NCBI GenBank assembly: GCA_903813345.2 | Contig: CAIIXF020000003.1 | Location: 11,858,931-11,922,930 of the forward strand | DNA length: 64,000 bases | Source: Owenia fusiformis | Taxonomy: Eukaryota; Annelida; Polychaeta; Sabellida; Oweniidae | Direction: 5' to 3' | Part shown: piece after piece, positions 34,457 to 49,400 of the stretch | Position numbering within the stretch: position 1 is the stretch's first letter | Layout of the letters: every line of letters starts with the position of its first letter | Program-made: the position numbers and the translations under genes | The notes under the pieces: generated by a model | Told to the model about the DNA's origin: nothing | Seen by the model: only the letters and a program-made list of their open reading frames with translations | Databases searched by the model: none

Positions 34457-37400
34457 ATGGCCACTGATTGCTTAAGATCATATTTAAGGAAAGGTCGATG
34501 GGAATACGGCAAAGAGTACTTTAGAGATGGTGTACTTATCCTGCCTTTTGTGCATCCTGCAGCATACTCTGAAGAGACAAAGGATTTTAAGATCCGTAAA
34601 GATGATGTCTTCATGTCGTCTTTTCAGAGGTCTGGTAAGGTTGACACGGTTGACAAATTTACAACACATGATTTATGATACGCATGAATATCACACTGAC
34701 ACTCGTCATATATAACTAGTAAGCTTGTATTCGTAGGTGCAACTTCCGGCTGCCGGATACCGGATTACCTATTAATTTTAATAAATTAAGCCGTCATATT
34801 GAAGTTGATTTTACAAACAACCCGTTAGTCGACGAACAGTGATCAGTGCTCTCATGATTTTTAAAATCACTGTAATGATCAGTTTTAATAAAGCTGCTTG
34901 CTTGGTTTAACTAGCGAACAGATCGTAGGCCATTGTTACTTGCTGCTAAAACGCGTTATTGAGGTCAGTGGTTGGGTTTAAAGCGATTGCAGCTACCGGG
35001 ATACACGGCAGGTAGTATTCATATTTGAATGATTTTGCATTGGGCAGGCAGCTAATACAAAATAATCGGTGATCAATTTTTCACACTAATCACTTGAATA
35101 GAATTGTTTTGTTCCTGATAATCACTTTTATCCGTTGCATATGGTGTTCATGAGCAACCCAATTGGCTTATTAGTAATAATTATGTTATTTGTTTTTATT
35201 TGTCTGTTCCTTATTAATGGTTATCGGTTGAAAGTTAGATGTTAATAAGGTACTTTCAAAAATATACTAAACAATGCAATTAGACAAACAGAGTATCTTA
35301 TGCATTTCTAGGGGTTGGGTATAGTAGAGTGATTCATATTTGAATGATTCTGCACTGGACAGACACCGAATACAAAATAATCGGTGATTATTTCCTAATT
35401 AAACAGTCTTCACCACAAACCACACAACATAATATCACATATATTATAGGATTAAATTCGAGCCAGCAGCCCGCGTTTATTGGAATAGCATTAAGTACAT
35501 CTGATACAAAAAATGAGTGAAAAAAAAGAAAAAATGTAGCCAGGTCGCGATGCATCCAGGTACCTATGACGGCCACGATGCCAATGTCATAGCGGCCACG
35601 ATGCCAATATCATAGCGGCCACGATGCCGATGGCATTAATGCCAGAAACCTCTTAGGTTCAAATATACCCAACATCCGTCCTCGGCTCCCAACCTCGCTG
35701 CTGATTTACGATGTTTAACTGCCTCCAAGGCATCAATAAGGCACCGTGTGCCTAATTAAAACATCTAAATCCAACAACCCATCCATATCTAATGATCAAC
35801 TGTCATTAAAACCATTGTGGCTACACGTTTGTTAACACGTCAAAGATCTCAAATTAATTCACAAATTTCGGAATAAACCAATTCTAAATTGTGACTATCT
35901 GTCAACTTGCAATATAAAAAACTTGTATAAGGACCATACATGTATATAGTGCCTTCTAGCACTATGCAAAATCTGTGAGTAACATGCCTCACTATCTAAT
36001 ACAGTAATCACGCACTGTCATTAATACATAACAATAATCTAAATCACGGTCTACAGACTTGCACTGTAACCATAACATTGCCTTTTGGCAAAACACGTAA
36101 CTCAGAAAGTTAATGAAACTTCCTTCCTAAATAGACTGTCGTAATATGCGACATTGTTGGTCACAAAATACAAAAATTCCGTGATTATCACAAGAATACA
36201 CGACAAAATCATACGATCTTCTAAAACTATTGTGATGAACAATAAAATATCTGGAAAGCACCATGCTTTGCAAACCTTAATACAAACTTATCTCGTATTG
36301 CAACAAAAGCAAAAGTACAATTCTTCGAAACGTTGTAAATCTAAATACTATCCGTTTAATATAAAATGCAATTAGTTGACAAGCACTTCTCTTAATGTGT
36401 TTGTCACACTGATATAACACAACTACTGTAAATGTTGTTAAGGAACACAACTATCATCTTAAAATACCAAAAGTGATGCCCTTCTGGAAATAGATATTAC
36501 ATATCTAAAAATATGAAGGACTTTCGGATATAATCAATATCTTTAAAAGCAAAACTTTGTGCCTTCCTTGAAACAATATGACAGAAACGCACTTAAATAC
36601 ATATTTATTCACTTAGATTCAATGCGCTGTCAGTAAAAAGCCATGCCTGGAGTTTCAGATTTATATGCACATTACATAATTGCTTCTTAGAAACCTAATA
36701 TCTAAATGTTTTAATTAACTTAATTAACATCCTATGCTATGCAATGCTTTGTAATAATTGCAGAAAAATATACTTCCCAAAATAGTAATTATTGGGAACA
36801 GGTTACATCAACGTCAGAACACGTATACTTCATTCAAAAACGTTGATTTGGTCAATAGCACTAAAGAAAGTGTTCATTGACTTCAATATGAAAAACTTTA
36901 GTTTATCGACCTGACACCGTTAAAACCCAGATCAAAATCTTTGTGACTTTCGAAAGGGAAAAAGGTATGCCTCCTCGAACAATAAAACTAAATTTCGAAT
37001 CGGTTGTATGACAACTTACAACATTAACTAAAACTGTGTATAAACGCTTCGGTTGCTACTCGCAGAATAACACGATCCCATCGTGCATCCACTCACATAA
37101 CCTACTCATGATCACATCATGTTATCCAATCAGTTGAAATCGCGTTCGATTTCACTAACGCTAAGACGTTATATCAACCGGAAATAAAATAATTCAACTC
37201 TAATTTCAAACGTGTTGAATTTTAATTACCTTTTCACACTAATCACTTGAATAAAATTGTTCTGTTCCTGATCATCACTTTTTATTTTCTAAGAAACTTA
37301 CCCACTGTTTACCGCTGATTTTTAACTGATTATCAACATTTTTAAACTTCAAAGACCTAATTACTAATAGCGTGCACTTTAATCTCTTAGAAAATAAAGA

Positions 37401-40400
37401 GACCAAATCAACTGATATTTGAAGTTGTTTTTTGGATCACATCTAACATAATTTCAATATCAGGGTGTTCAAAAATCGGACCGAAATGATTTGTCATGAT
37501 TTTGAGAAAACCTTGACATTTTTGTTCATTCTTTTGGAAGTTTTAGTGGAAAGTCTGAATGGTAAGACTATCTGGAAGTCGACATTGTTTGGACATTAGA
37601 ATAAAAGATATGAGCCATGAATAAATATACGAAATATCAGTTGTTAGTTCATATACGCAAGGATCTGGGCTTTAGGAGAACATTTGGTGTCAGAAATGCT
37701 CCTGGAGCATTATCCATGTCTGGTTGAAGAAACTTAGAGAAATGGTACTGTTAAGAATTTACCCCAATAGTGCTAATAGTGAGAGCCATTCTGGGGGACC
37801 AAACACTGCGACGACAGAACATATTTGAATATTTATTTTATAGTGTCATGGTTAATAAATACACTAACATTTCGTAAAACAACAATAACCCAGACCGTCA
37901 TCGACCTATAAGACACTGGCAATTGAAAATTCAATAAATAGCAATAGTCATTAATTAAAAGTCTGTAAAATTATCTAAAAATAGCACATTCTCTGGCAAC
38001 GGTGTAGGTAGATGCGTGAATAACTCATTAGTTTTAAAAATTGAATGTCAGAGTCGAATGCCTGAAAATTGCATATTATGTTTGTTACTTTCTCAAGCAA
38101 CTGAAGTCTGACAAAATTCACGCCATCAATACATTGTATTCATCCTCTATATACCATCCTAGCACATAACACATTGTCTCTCCTCAAGGGGCAAACGTTC
38201 ATATCTTCCCATGTCGATCCTAATCGGGGCTACGCCACATCGTATGAAGCAAATGCTCTCCGGTCCATGATAGACAGGCTCGACTTCAGGTATATGGTTC
38301 ACAATTACAGTCGTTCTTAAACAATCTAAATGTTCTCAATTTGTTACGTTGTCTAGGATCCCGTCGGGTATCATTCCATATGTTTTCTCTACAACTAAAC
38401 GAAGGTGAACTAAGCATCGATCAATTTATTCATAATCATATCCAAGGCAAAGGGTCATCAAACTGTAAATTCAGATCATTGGTAACATCACATTGACTCG
38501 GAGAATCTGTTGGAAAAGTCCCAAAAGTCGTCATTCTACAGATCCTTAGATCATAGGCAATGTGTCCATAGGGACCAGCAGTGGTTTCAAAAGGATGGAG
38601 CTTGAATGGTTATGAGTTTGATATAAAAGGATTCGGTTGAATAGATCAGGCATTCTGCTTGTAGCAAGCCTGCGTTTAGAAATTCTAAAATTCTAATATT
38701 TAGAACTTTTGGTTTGGAATTTGATTTTTCGAAGAGACATGCCTTTTGCCCATTCAAAGTCCGAAGACTTTGGTTTGGTTTTAACGGTGTCATGTCAAAT
38801 TATCAATTTTGAGTGGTCCAAGCTTATTATATTATTTTGAGAAAATGATATTTAATTAAGAGCGCCTTTTGCTCGATCTATAGATTTAGTACTTCGAATG
38901 TACAGTTGTACAGTTGTACATTTGACTAATTTTTGAATTCATATGGCACAGATTAATGTCGACATATATGTACACAGTAATTAGTTTGATATTAAAACTA
39001 ATAACATAGACTCACCATTTAATCATATCGAAACTGGAAAATCAATGAACTGAATTGAACAAAGAAATTGCAACAATCACAGTAAATTCATTGATATAAA
39101 GTGTCTCATAAGCCGGAGACGGCTGGGGGCTATTGCTTGTTTTGTAAATCATATGTCTCATATATTGTATAGCCTGTGACACTATAATAAATATTTAACT
39201 AACTAACTGTATTGTAATTTAAACAGATTTAAGTTGAAAGGCTTACAAACTGTTAATATTCAAGCATTCAATTAAAACGTTGAGCTTCTTAGCCTTGATG
39301 ACATTTGATCATCATTTTTTGGTTGTTAGATTTAGATGTATCATTTTGTGACCTACATATCGGCTTTATGCGTGAAACACTGTTAATTGAGCATCGTTAA
39401 TTAACAACAAGGGATCGAGTTGATTTTGAATGTGGGTATGGAACCTGGATGTTCCTTGCACAAGTGCAACTCAGCATCGTGGCTGTTATAACATTGACAT
39501 CGTGGTCGTTATAAAATACCCAGAAACATTGCAAAATAACTCCGTTCTATTTTGTTTCTCCTTATTGTATCATGTATTACTTGCACCTAATAAACACAGC
39601 TGCTAGCTAGCACTTCATCCATAATATAAATGATAGGATATTATGTTGGGTTACGGGATGAAGGACGTGTTTAATTAAGAAATAAGAATGAATTCATAAC
39701 TCTATGTTGAATCAAACTGAAACTTTCAGATATTATCAAAAATTCAATTAAAGTCATATATGTGCCAAATAGTACGCCTGAAAGTCATAAAAGTGTTAAA
39801 TTAGGTGTATTTTGGCGAACCAATTTTTTGTGCAATCTGTACTAAAAATTTGATGAAATTAAATTGCAAAATTATATTGAAACGTATTATACGATTACAG
39901 TTCAGACAAACACATTCCGATGTGACTGCTATACTCAGGCATATAGCAAGGATTTCCTAAATGAATGGGGTTTTAGTTTTTGCTTAATTCCCATAAGCAT
40001 TTCCACCGCGCGTGCTCCCTAATTCACTTCTACATTTTCTATCCAGGTATGCGGAATGAATGGTTTGCAAAATAAAGAACACACTATTCTTTATTTTCAA
40101 TTCAAAGAAAGAACAAATACTAGATATAGTAGATGTTTTCAGCACTAGGTGTTCTTCGTTGCAAGGCATTGCAATATTTAAAAGAGATGTTTAATTTTAG
40201 AGCCTTCGGAGCATAATAGATATCTTGTTATTTCGATTTGGTCGTCTTGATATGTTAGCCTATATTTTATCTTATTACAATACTTAATATGTCACTTCTA
40301 TCGGCATTACCAATTGAGTATTCGTAGCCATAAGACTTGGTTGTATAGTTAACCATGATTAAATAATAATCATATTCTTCAAAAATATTTTCGATGGAAT

Positions 40401-43400
40401 ATTTGTCTTTTGAGTAACTGACTGTAAGTTCATAAGGTTATCACGAACACTTCTGTATTGTAAAATATTTATTTGAAATGAAATACCTATAGTCAATACA
40501 AGTACAAATCTTTTGTTTTGCAATATTTTCCAAAAATTGAATCTCGTATTAAGTCTGGGAATTGCATGTTTCAGAATTCGACATACATTTGAAGGAACTC
40601 TAAGTCTCAATGAATTAGGATTTGCCCCTAAAATAGTTCGTTTTATTTTAACACTGGCATGGGATTTCATAGAAAATATGTTCTTTGCATTATACAAGGG
40701 CCGATCAAAAAGTTTCTTACCGTTGGCTCTCAATTTTATAATAAGAGGAGTTGGAAGCTCAAACTTGTATTGAGACAGGATAGTTAGTTTGCTTGAAACT
40801 GTACGAGTTTCATATAAATTGGTTTATTGGGAGTGACACAAAATCAATTCATATTTTCAATGACAAAGTTAGGTGGAGCAGCGTTATATATAAAATATCT
40901 GCTGAGTTGTGGTTCTGGAAATTTACCGACATTCTTTCAGACCTCTCATACGAAAGGTCTTAAACATGTGTTTTTGGATCGAGTGGACAGATATAGGAAG
41001 TGCATTGCAACTGGGGTTGAATATTTTGAATGAGAATGAATATTAGCAGAAAAACTAATTAAACATGATTAAACTACAGTCTGTTGACAGATGACACTAC
41101 TTAGTGTTAGAAATTTCCAAAACTGCAGCTTAGCACAATTTTTTACAAAAAAACGCTGCTCCACCTAATTCAATCATTGAAAATATGTATTGACTCTGTG
41201 TCACTACCAATGAACCAATTTAAATGAAACTCAAACAGTCTCAAGCAAACTTACTACCCTGTCTTATGTAAAAGTTTGAGCATCCAACTCCTGTTATTAT
41301 AAAATCTAGAGCCAACGGTAAGAAACTTTTTGATCGGCCCTTGTATAGGGTGTTCTGGAAATAAAGATAATAATGTCATAACTTTTTTATTTGATCATGG
41401 ATTGCATTGAAATTTTCAGAGATTATAGATTCAACATATTTTAACTTATTGTTGGAGTTTCAGCGATTTAATTGGTTGATTCTGTGGTTGCCATAGCAAC
41501 GTAGGTGGCGCTAAGGCGGGGCAGGTGGAATAACTGAAGTATATTTTCATGTTTTAAATGTTTCAAAGAGACTATATCATATGTATGACTTAAAATAGAT
41601 GCTTAAAGTCCCCGTCTAAAGTTTGAAAATATTTTTTTATCATTCATTTACTATTTGTCAGGACTTAAAAAGTGATTTTAGAGATTTTTGAACAAAAATT
41701 TTTTTTGGGAAAAAAAGTTGTGAGCATTTCATTTCTCAAATATTCAAATTTCCCGCCATTTTTCAAAAAAAAGTTTCTTAATCATCAAATATTTCTGAAT
41801 GCATTTCAACATAACACCAATGCAAAGATTGAACAAAAGACACACTATTTCAATAATAAAATGTCATATTTAATGGGCCACTTCAATGTTTTAGCTTATC
41901 AAAAATATTTTGAAACATTAGTGATGTCACTAAGGTAACAAAAACTTTTTGAAAAAAATTGAATTTTTTTTTTCGATGTCAATATTTTCTAAATATGCTA
42001 GATTTTCATAAAAAAACAATGTTGATTGTATAACCAGGTTAAAAGGAAGAATAAATTATGTTTTAGATATCATTGTACCATTGGTTTCTATGAGAACTAA
42101 ATTTTTGAAATGCATTTTTCTCAGAACCATTTTCATGCACTGATAAGTTCATTTCTCGCTTGTTTATTAACCGATTTTCTTAATTTTTTCGGCAAAAAAC
42201 ATGGGAGGATGAATGCTATGCATTGGTATGAATTGTGGCTAATTAGAAGATATGAGTGACCTCTAAAAGTTGGTTTTAAATAAATTCACAAATTTTGGAA
42301 CAAAAAGTCTATCAAAAACCACTTTTTGAAATTAAAAAAAAAAGTTTCACATATCACACATTGATAACATTGGGTAAGACTACAATATAAGCCAGAGTGG
42401 TTTAAACTTTACATGGGGCCTTTAAACATAGTTAACTATAAGCTTGAAATTCTTTGCCAATTTATCAATTTATTGAACATAATTTCCTCTGTTTTAGACA
42501 TAAACTCTTTGCCTCCTGGACCTTCTTCAAAGACTTCACAGAATTCTTCATACGCATAGCATCTCTCTTTTTGTTGCATCTAGAAGAACAGAGAGGGAGA
42601 GGATGTGGCTCAATACGGTGTGTTCTTTAGGATTTGCCCTTGAAATCAGTTTAATGTATGTTTACTCTTGATTTGGATTTCATTAAACAAATGTTGTATT
42701 AAAATGTATGTTAGGCCGGATTTGCCCCCAAAGTAGCTCTGGAATGGAATTTCATTGGAAAAATTGCAAAGTCCAGAATAACTTGCTATCATGATGATAA
42801 ACCCCCTAGTCACACCTCAAATATTATCAAGGAATCACTAGATGGGTCCATATCAAGGATCGAGGTTCCTACTCACGTATCTGACAAAGCACCGCTTGAT
42901 TTAACAATGTAAAATCACAGGCCAAATACTGCCATATTGCAGGCATGCTAAACACTGTAAAATCATAGACTGCTGTATCACAAGCGGGTAAACAATCACG
43001 TGTTTTAATTAACGTAAAATGTTATGTTTTAATCAGGTGAGAATCGTCCATTCACTGATTATTTGTAATTAAAGTATTTTACATTCGGGTCACTTCGCCC
43101 GCCATCAAGTTGCAATCAATCCGGTAGCCGCTAGCCGAAAGTTGCATTCCCGAATACAAGCTAAATATAAAATTAAATCTTATTTTATACAGGGACACAC
43201 TTGACCTGCGAGCTCATTCAAAGTGTATTGAACTTTGGAAGCACGCGGGAGTTATGGGATCAACAAATTCATGATCGTGTTCAGTTTCTACTATTCAGTA
43301 GAGAAGGTACGTATGTGTTTGCAGGTTCATGGCTTGAAAAACGAAATAAAGTGAATTCAAGACTACATGAAACACTCTAACACTCAAACATTCTAAAGAT

Positions 43401-46400
43401 GCCTTTTCCGAAAACATAATTCCTCAACATTTGCATGAGAACTAGAAAGTTATATCTCCAAACTTTTACATCCAAAGAAACAAAACCTTGTTCGAAAGTT
43501 TTTGACAACATGTTCTCGTAATAGAAGTGCTGGACTATCCGGAGTGTGATATGTCATTTAACTTGTTTCCTAAAATTAACACTCGATGCTCTCACATATT
43601 GTGCAAATGGAAAACAACATCTTCAAGGAATGGTCATTCCACATTGCACATTGCAGTGCAGGGCTTAAATCTTTCATCAACGCATGGACGAATGCGCATA
43701 CAGTTTTTATACTTTTTCGAACACTTTTTAACAATACAACTGACAATTTTATTTGATGTTCTCCGGCCTCCTAGACTTCCACCAACGAGAACATCAGTTC
43801 TGACTCGCGAGCTACGTTCCTTGCACTCGAACCATATTCGCGTTGGTGGAAGTCTAGGAGACCTAAAACTGCTGCTGTTCAAGATTGGCAGTGTACAACT
43901 TTGTTGTAACATATGGGACATTGCATTTTATTAATTGTAATGCTTACGATTGACACTTGTACTTGTCCACAAGAATCAAACTGACCGTATAATAACCTTT
44001 AAAAATTATTGTAAAAGGTGATTTTATTCCCGGATTTTATTATAGTAATAATTGGAACAACTCCTATAGAAGATCCAGGGAGTAATCCTCTTCCACGTGC
44101 CGAGGCCGCTCAAAGTCCAAGAGTATTCTTCAACCACATGAGCTACGAATTCGTTCCAAATGATGTCAAACTGGGAAAATGTAAAGTGAGTTGTCGTCAT
44201 TCAATATCAAATTGTATATAACTTACAGGAGGAGAATACTGCCAAATAGGGATTTGCACATAAAATCGGATTACTAGACTACGGCATGGGCATTCAATAG
44301 ACTACAATAAATAGATAATGTATCTATATTTCCACGAGTCGTTATCCTATTTATCGGCCCTTATTTTCAGCTGGATCATATCTATAAAACGCAAAACGAG
44401 GCTTCTCTTAAAACGCCACCTATAAAACGCAAATACTTGCACATAATGCATAATATTATACATAATATACTTTTCCAGGTCATAATCACCCATCGGAACC
44501 CTAAATCTACATACCTGAGCTGGTTCTACTTATTAAGAGATGGTCTCAAAGGTATGTTCGATTGGGATAGTCCTCTTACGTGGGAGGACTTTTCTGCAGC
44601 CATGTTAACTGGGGAAACTAAAGACAGTAAGTCTTGATCATGTAGTCAATTGTTCTACTATACTTGTATCTAATTGTATTGTGCAATGCATTACAAGAGA
44701 CCAGTTGAGACGATAACAATCCACACATGCATGGAATCGTTTAAGGGACGCCCATGAATCCCTCTTTGAACGATTCTTACTGCTCCTTTTTATTGATTCA
44801 TTCCTACATACACCAATGCAGACAGATCGCCTAAAAGTACATTCGTTTGATGCGGGACTCGACATTCACATTGAAATTAGAAAAATGTTGCCAAACATGA
44901 AGCAAATTAATTTTACAGCTTTATAAATGGTGAATGACAGTCACATTGAGTTCTATACGTATGAGAATAGCACGTCTTGATATGTCAGGGTAACTCGTTT
45001 GAATAGTGATAAAACCACAACGAAATATTTGTAGATTTCTTTGAAAAACTAAGAAATATACATCACATATCGAATTCTTCAAAACAGAAAAAAGCATTAA
45101 CATTGGTCTCGTGTATGTCATACAATTAATATTTGAAACACATAGTTATTATTCGAACTTATGATCGGACATAAGTATGATGTGCACTTCAAGATAATAA
45201 AGTATAATACTAGTATCATACTAATGTCTGATCATGAGTTCGAATAATAGTTTTGCGTTTCAAATATTAATTGTGTGACATATACGAGACCAAGCTTAAT
45301 GCTACCAGGGGTAATCGGACCTGCAGGCCTTACAATTTTTACTTTTTTGGGGTTTCGGGAAATTCGATATGTGATGTATATATTTTAGTTCTTCAAAGAA
45401 ATCTACAAATATCTCGTTGTGGTTTTATCTTTACATCGTTATTTCAATCACCGCCATCATTTTTCAAACGACGTTACCTTGAAATATCAAGACATACTTA
45501 TAAAACTTAATTTGGCTGTCATTCCCCATTTATTAAGCAGTAAAAAATAATTTGCTCCACGGGTTACAAATGATTTCAAGTTTCCTGGTGAATGTCGAGT
45601 CTCACATCATACGAATGTAATTTTAGTCGATCTGTCTGCATGGGGTGTACATAATACATACAAATTATATACCACATTCATCCACATCCGAGTTGTGAAT
45701 CACTAAACCATATCCTCACTTCATTAATGTATTGCAAATATATGTAGTAGTTCGGCTACTTCGATAACGCAGTTTAACACATTATATGATTTTTCAAAAA
45801 ATAAAGTACATCGCTGTACCAGGTGACTTGGGATAATCTTTTAGTTATGTATTCCAAACAGAATCCCATTAGCTTATAAATGTGAGGTTGATTTTTCTAT
45901 TTCGTGTCTAATGAACGCCTGTACCTCCTACAGTGAAGGTGTTTTACTGTATTTACAGACTTTCTTTATCAAAAGAACACCAAAAATGTTCAGCGACTCA
46001 CAATTTTAGAATTACTTGCATGAAATATTGGGACTCTAAAAAATTAATCATCGGGACTCAAATTTTAAAAAGGAATTAACCCAGGTACAAAAAAATGGTC
46101 TAGTGCTAGCACTGTGAGGGTTTGAACAATCAGCCCCACATTTTGGGGTACCAATTAACCTGCCTTCACATCAGTGGACGATAATTTTTTCCATATTTCA
46201 GTGCCGGGATTCGGTGGGACCTGGTTTGATTTCTATAAGCAATGGTGGGAGAATAAAACCCCAAACATGTTCTTTTTAAACTACGAGGCACTAATGAAGG
46301 TACTGTGTCACCATTTAGTCCTTGCCTTACCTGTCCATCGTTCTATATTTTTGCAAACATCACTTTCTTTCAAAATCACCGTTGAGAACAGCCTCAATGT

Positions 46401-49400
46401 TTTACACATTTGGTTCGTCATTTTCACCCTCTATGTATATGCCTTTTCTCATTCAAGTCATTGATTATTAGTATATTATTTCAAATTAAGTAAGGTCTAA
46501 GAATACGAATATGCATGTACCCTCAAAATTCATTTTAACATATCATATCATGCAAAAATATACTTTTTATCATGTTATAATATTATTATAAAAATAATTG
46601 CCAATGCTTAATTATAATAGGATTCCCCAAATGTAATAATGGAGTTGGCCAAGTTTCTAGAAAAGGACTTGAACGAGGATCAGGTTGAGACGATTTCACA
46701 ACATATTAAGTTTGACAACCTAAAGAAAAGCCCTGGGTTTGGCGAGGCCTTCGCTCGAATGGAAGTTCTTCAAAAGGGGGCGACCCCTCATATGAGAAAA
46801 GGTATGCTTAGTCAATTAGAAAATACATGTATGGACAGTATGAAGATACCTACCCTTTTCTGATGCCTCGTAGATAATGTTTTGGAATAATGAACCGTGT
46901 CGGGAACAATTGCGTACTAGAGTACAATCAGAAGCCCATTCCTGACGTTTACGAACGGATTGGACGTATACTAAGAACCGTTTGGGGTCTATTTGCAAAC
47001 TTCATACTTACTCGAACGGGTAGGAAATTCTCTGATGGTCGTCACGTGAGATGCAATTAGAACGATTGTCAACGTACTTAAGACGAGTTGGACTTACTAC
47101 GAACGGAACTGTTGTACTTCAATCCTAGTATGGACATTTTAGAACGAGTTGAACTGTTTTGGAACGTATTGAGGACGAGGTAGAACTAATTGAAAACGGG
47201 TTTAAACTGATTGAGGACCAAACGAGTTGCCACTAAGTTGCCGAACTGATTTCAAAATGTGTTCAAACGGAATGAACGTAGCTGCAACTTCCTACGATCT
47301 ATTTGTGAACTTCATGGACGTGGTCAGACGAAAAGGTTAAGAATTTTGAATCATCTCAAAATTCGATGACGACCACGCCGTTCTGTGATTAGAACATGTG
47401 ACAACGTACTTCAAACGAGATGACCCACTAGGCAAGGAACGTAATTGCCGTACTTCGACCCTACGTGTACTAGGGACGCGTTAATGGAGTCCATGTACTC
47501 ACCGGCATTGTGCGACCTGAACGAACGGCGAATGAGGTGGACGACTGCATGAAGACTGTTTAGGAACGAAGTAGCTAATCATAGACAAACATGTTTTTCC
47601 CGACCATCAGCCAGATTTGGCTCATTTTACGGCTGGAAAGAACAGTTCAGAACTAGTGCGATATGGGGGTTACCCTACTATCACACCAAACTAGTTCTCA
47701 CTATGTTCTCGAAAAACGGGCTTAAACTGTGCACGAACGGAGTGGATGTACTGAGAACCGTTAAACTTCGAAAAATTCGTGAACGCACTCGAACGGGTAG
47801 GTCCTCTAGAACTGCTCAAAAATAGTCTCGTTGTCGTCGTGTTCTGCAATTAGAACGAGTCACGACGTACTAACGACGAGCTTGACGTACTATAAACGGA
47901 ACTGTCGTTCTTCAATCCTACTAGGGATGTTTTTACAACGAGTTGAACTGTCTGAGGACGTATTGAAAACAGGGTAGAACTAATTTCAAACGGGTTTAAA
48001 CTGATTAAGAACGACTGCGTATGAACGAGTTACCCCCCTATCACACCAAACTAGTTCTTACCCGTTCTTGCCAGTCCTACGAAAATGTCGTCAAACGGGC
48101 TCAATCTGGCTGTGGTCGGGAAATATATCTGAAATAATTAGCTTCTCCGTTCTTAAACAGTCTTCGTTCAGGTCGCACCACGTCGGAGTGCAACGTCGTA
48201 GATCGCACCCCTTAGTCTAGAAGGTCAACATGACCTGATTACAGAACGGTATGGTCGTCATCGAATTTTGAATCGATTCAAAATTCTAAAATCACATTCC
48301 CGTCTGAGAACGTTCATAAAGTTCGTAAATAGACCTTAGAAAGTTGCAGCTACGTTCATTCCGTTCGCACACAGTTTAAAACCAGTTTTAAAGAACGCAG
48401 TGGCAACTTGTTTGGTGTGATAGCTATATTTTTGCTAACTCGTTCATAAGCAGTGTTAAATACGTTCTTAATCAGTTTAAACCCGTTTGCAATTAGTTCT
48501 ACCTCGTTCTCAACACGTCCGCAGACAGTTCAACTCGTTGTTAAAACGTCCCTAGTAGGATTGAAGTACGACGGTTCCGTTCGTTGTACGTCCAGCTCGT
48601 CGTTAGTACGTTGTCACTCGTTCTAATTGTAGAACGTGACGACATCGAGAACATTTTGAGCATTGTCTAAGTTCTAGAGGACCTACCCGTTCGAGTACGT
48701 TCGATGAAGTTTGTAAATAGATCCCAAACGGTTCTTAGTAGGTCCAGTCCGTTCGTATACAGTTGAAGCCCGTTTTCGAGAACGCAGTGAGAACTAGTTT
48801 GGTGTGATAGTAGGGTTAGCAAAAAATAGCTATCACACCAAACTAGTTGTCACTGCGTTCTTCAAAATTCGATGGCGGCCATACCGTTCTGTTATAAAAT
48901 CGTGTGACAAAGTACTTCATACGAGATGACTTTCTAGACTAGTAGTCTATATGAACATAATTGCCGTAATTCGATCCTACTTGAGACGCGTTATACGAAG
49001 TTGTGCAATAGAATATCAATTGCAGTACGTCTGTACACCGAAGCAGCGCGACCTGAATGAATTGCGAATGAGATGAGATGTATTTAAGATTGTCTATGAA
49101 CGGAGAATCTGTCTATGAACGGAGAAGCTAATTATTTTAGACATATTTCCCGACTACAGCCAGATTTTGCCTGTTTTATCACTTTTTCGGATGACTGGAA
49201 AGAACGGTTGAGAACTAGTTTGGTATGATAGGGGAGTTAGAGCTTTAAATTAATGCATGCAGTATCAATACAGTATGAACTTTATTCTTGCAATTGAAAA
49301 TGGTTTCTAGCAAAACTACTGTATCTAACATGAATGTACTTGTTGAGACTCAATCAACTTGAGCCTGAGGAAATAAGGATTTCAGCAAGTGCGCAATGTA

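Noticed and set aside
40359-40773. Opposed ORFs of 124 and 86 codons
   Set aside because: No recognisable domain or splice context; they lie in intron 1 of gene C and overlap a degenerate 88-bp-type repeat and a fold-back terminus.
43527-43934. Overlapping ORFs of 135 and 95 codons on opposite strands
   Set aside because: They are centred on a 20-bp perfect inverted repeat inside intron 2 of gene C, so they mirror each other and lack motifs.
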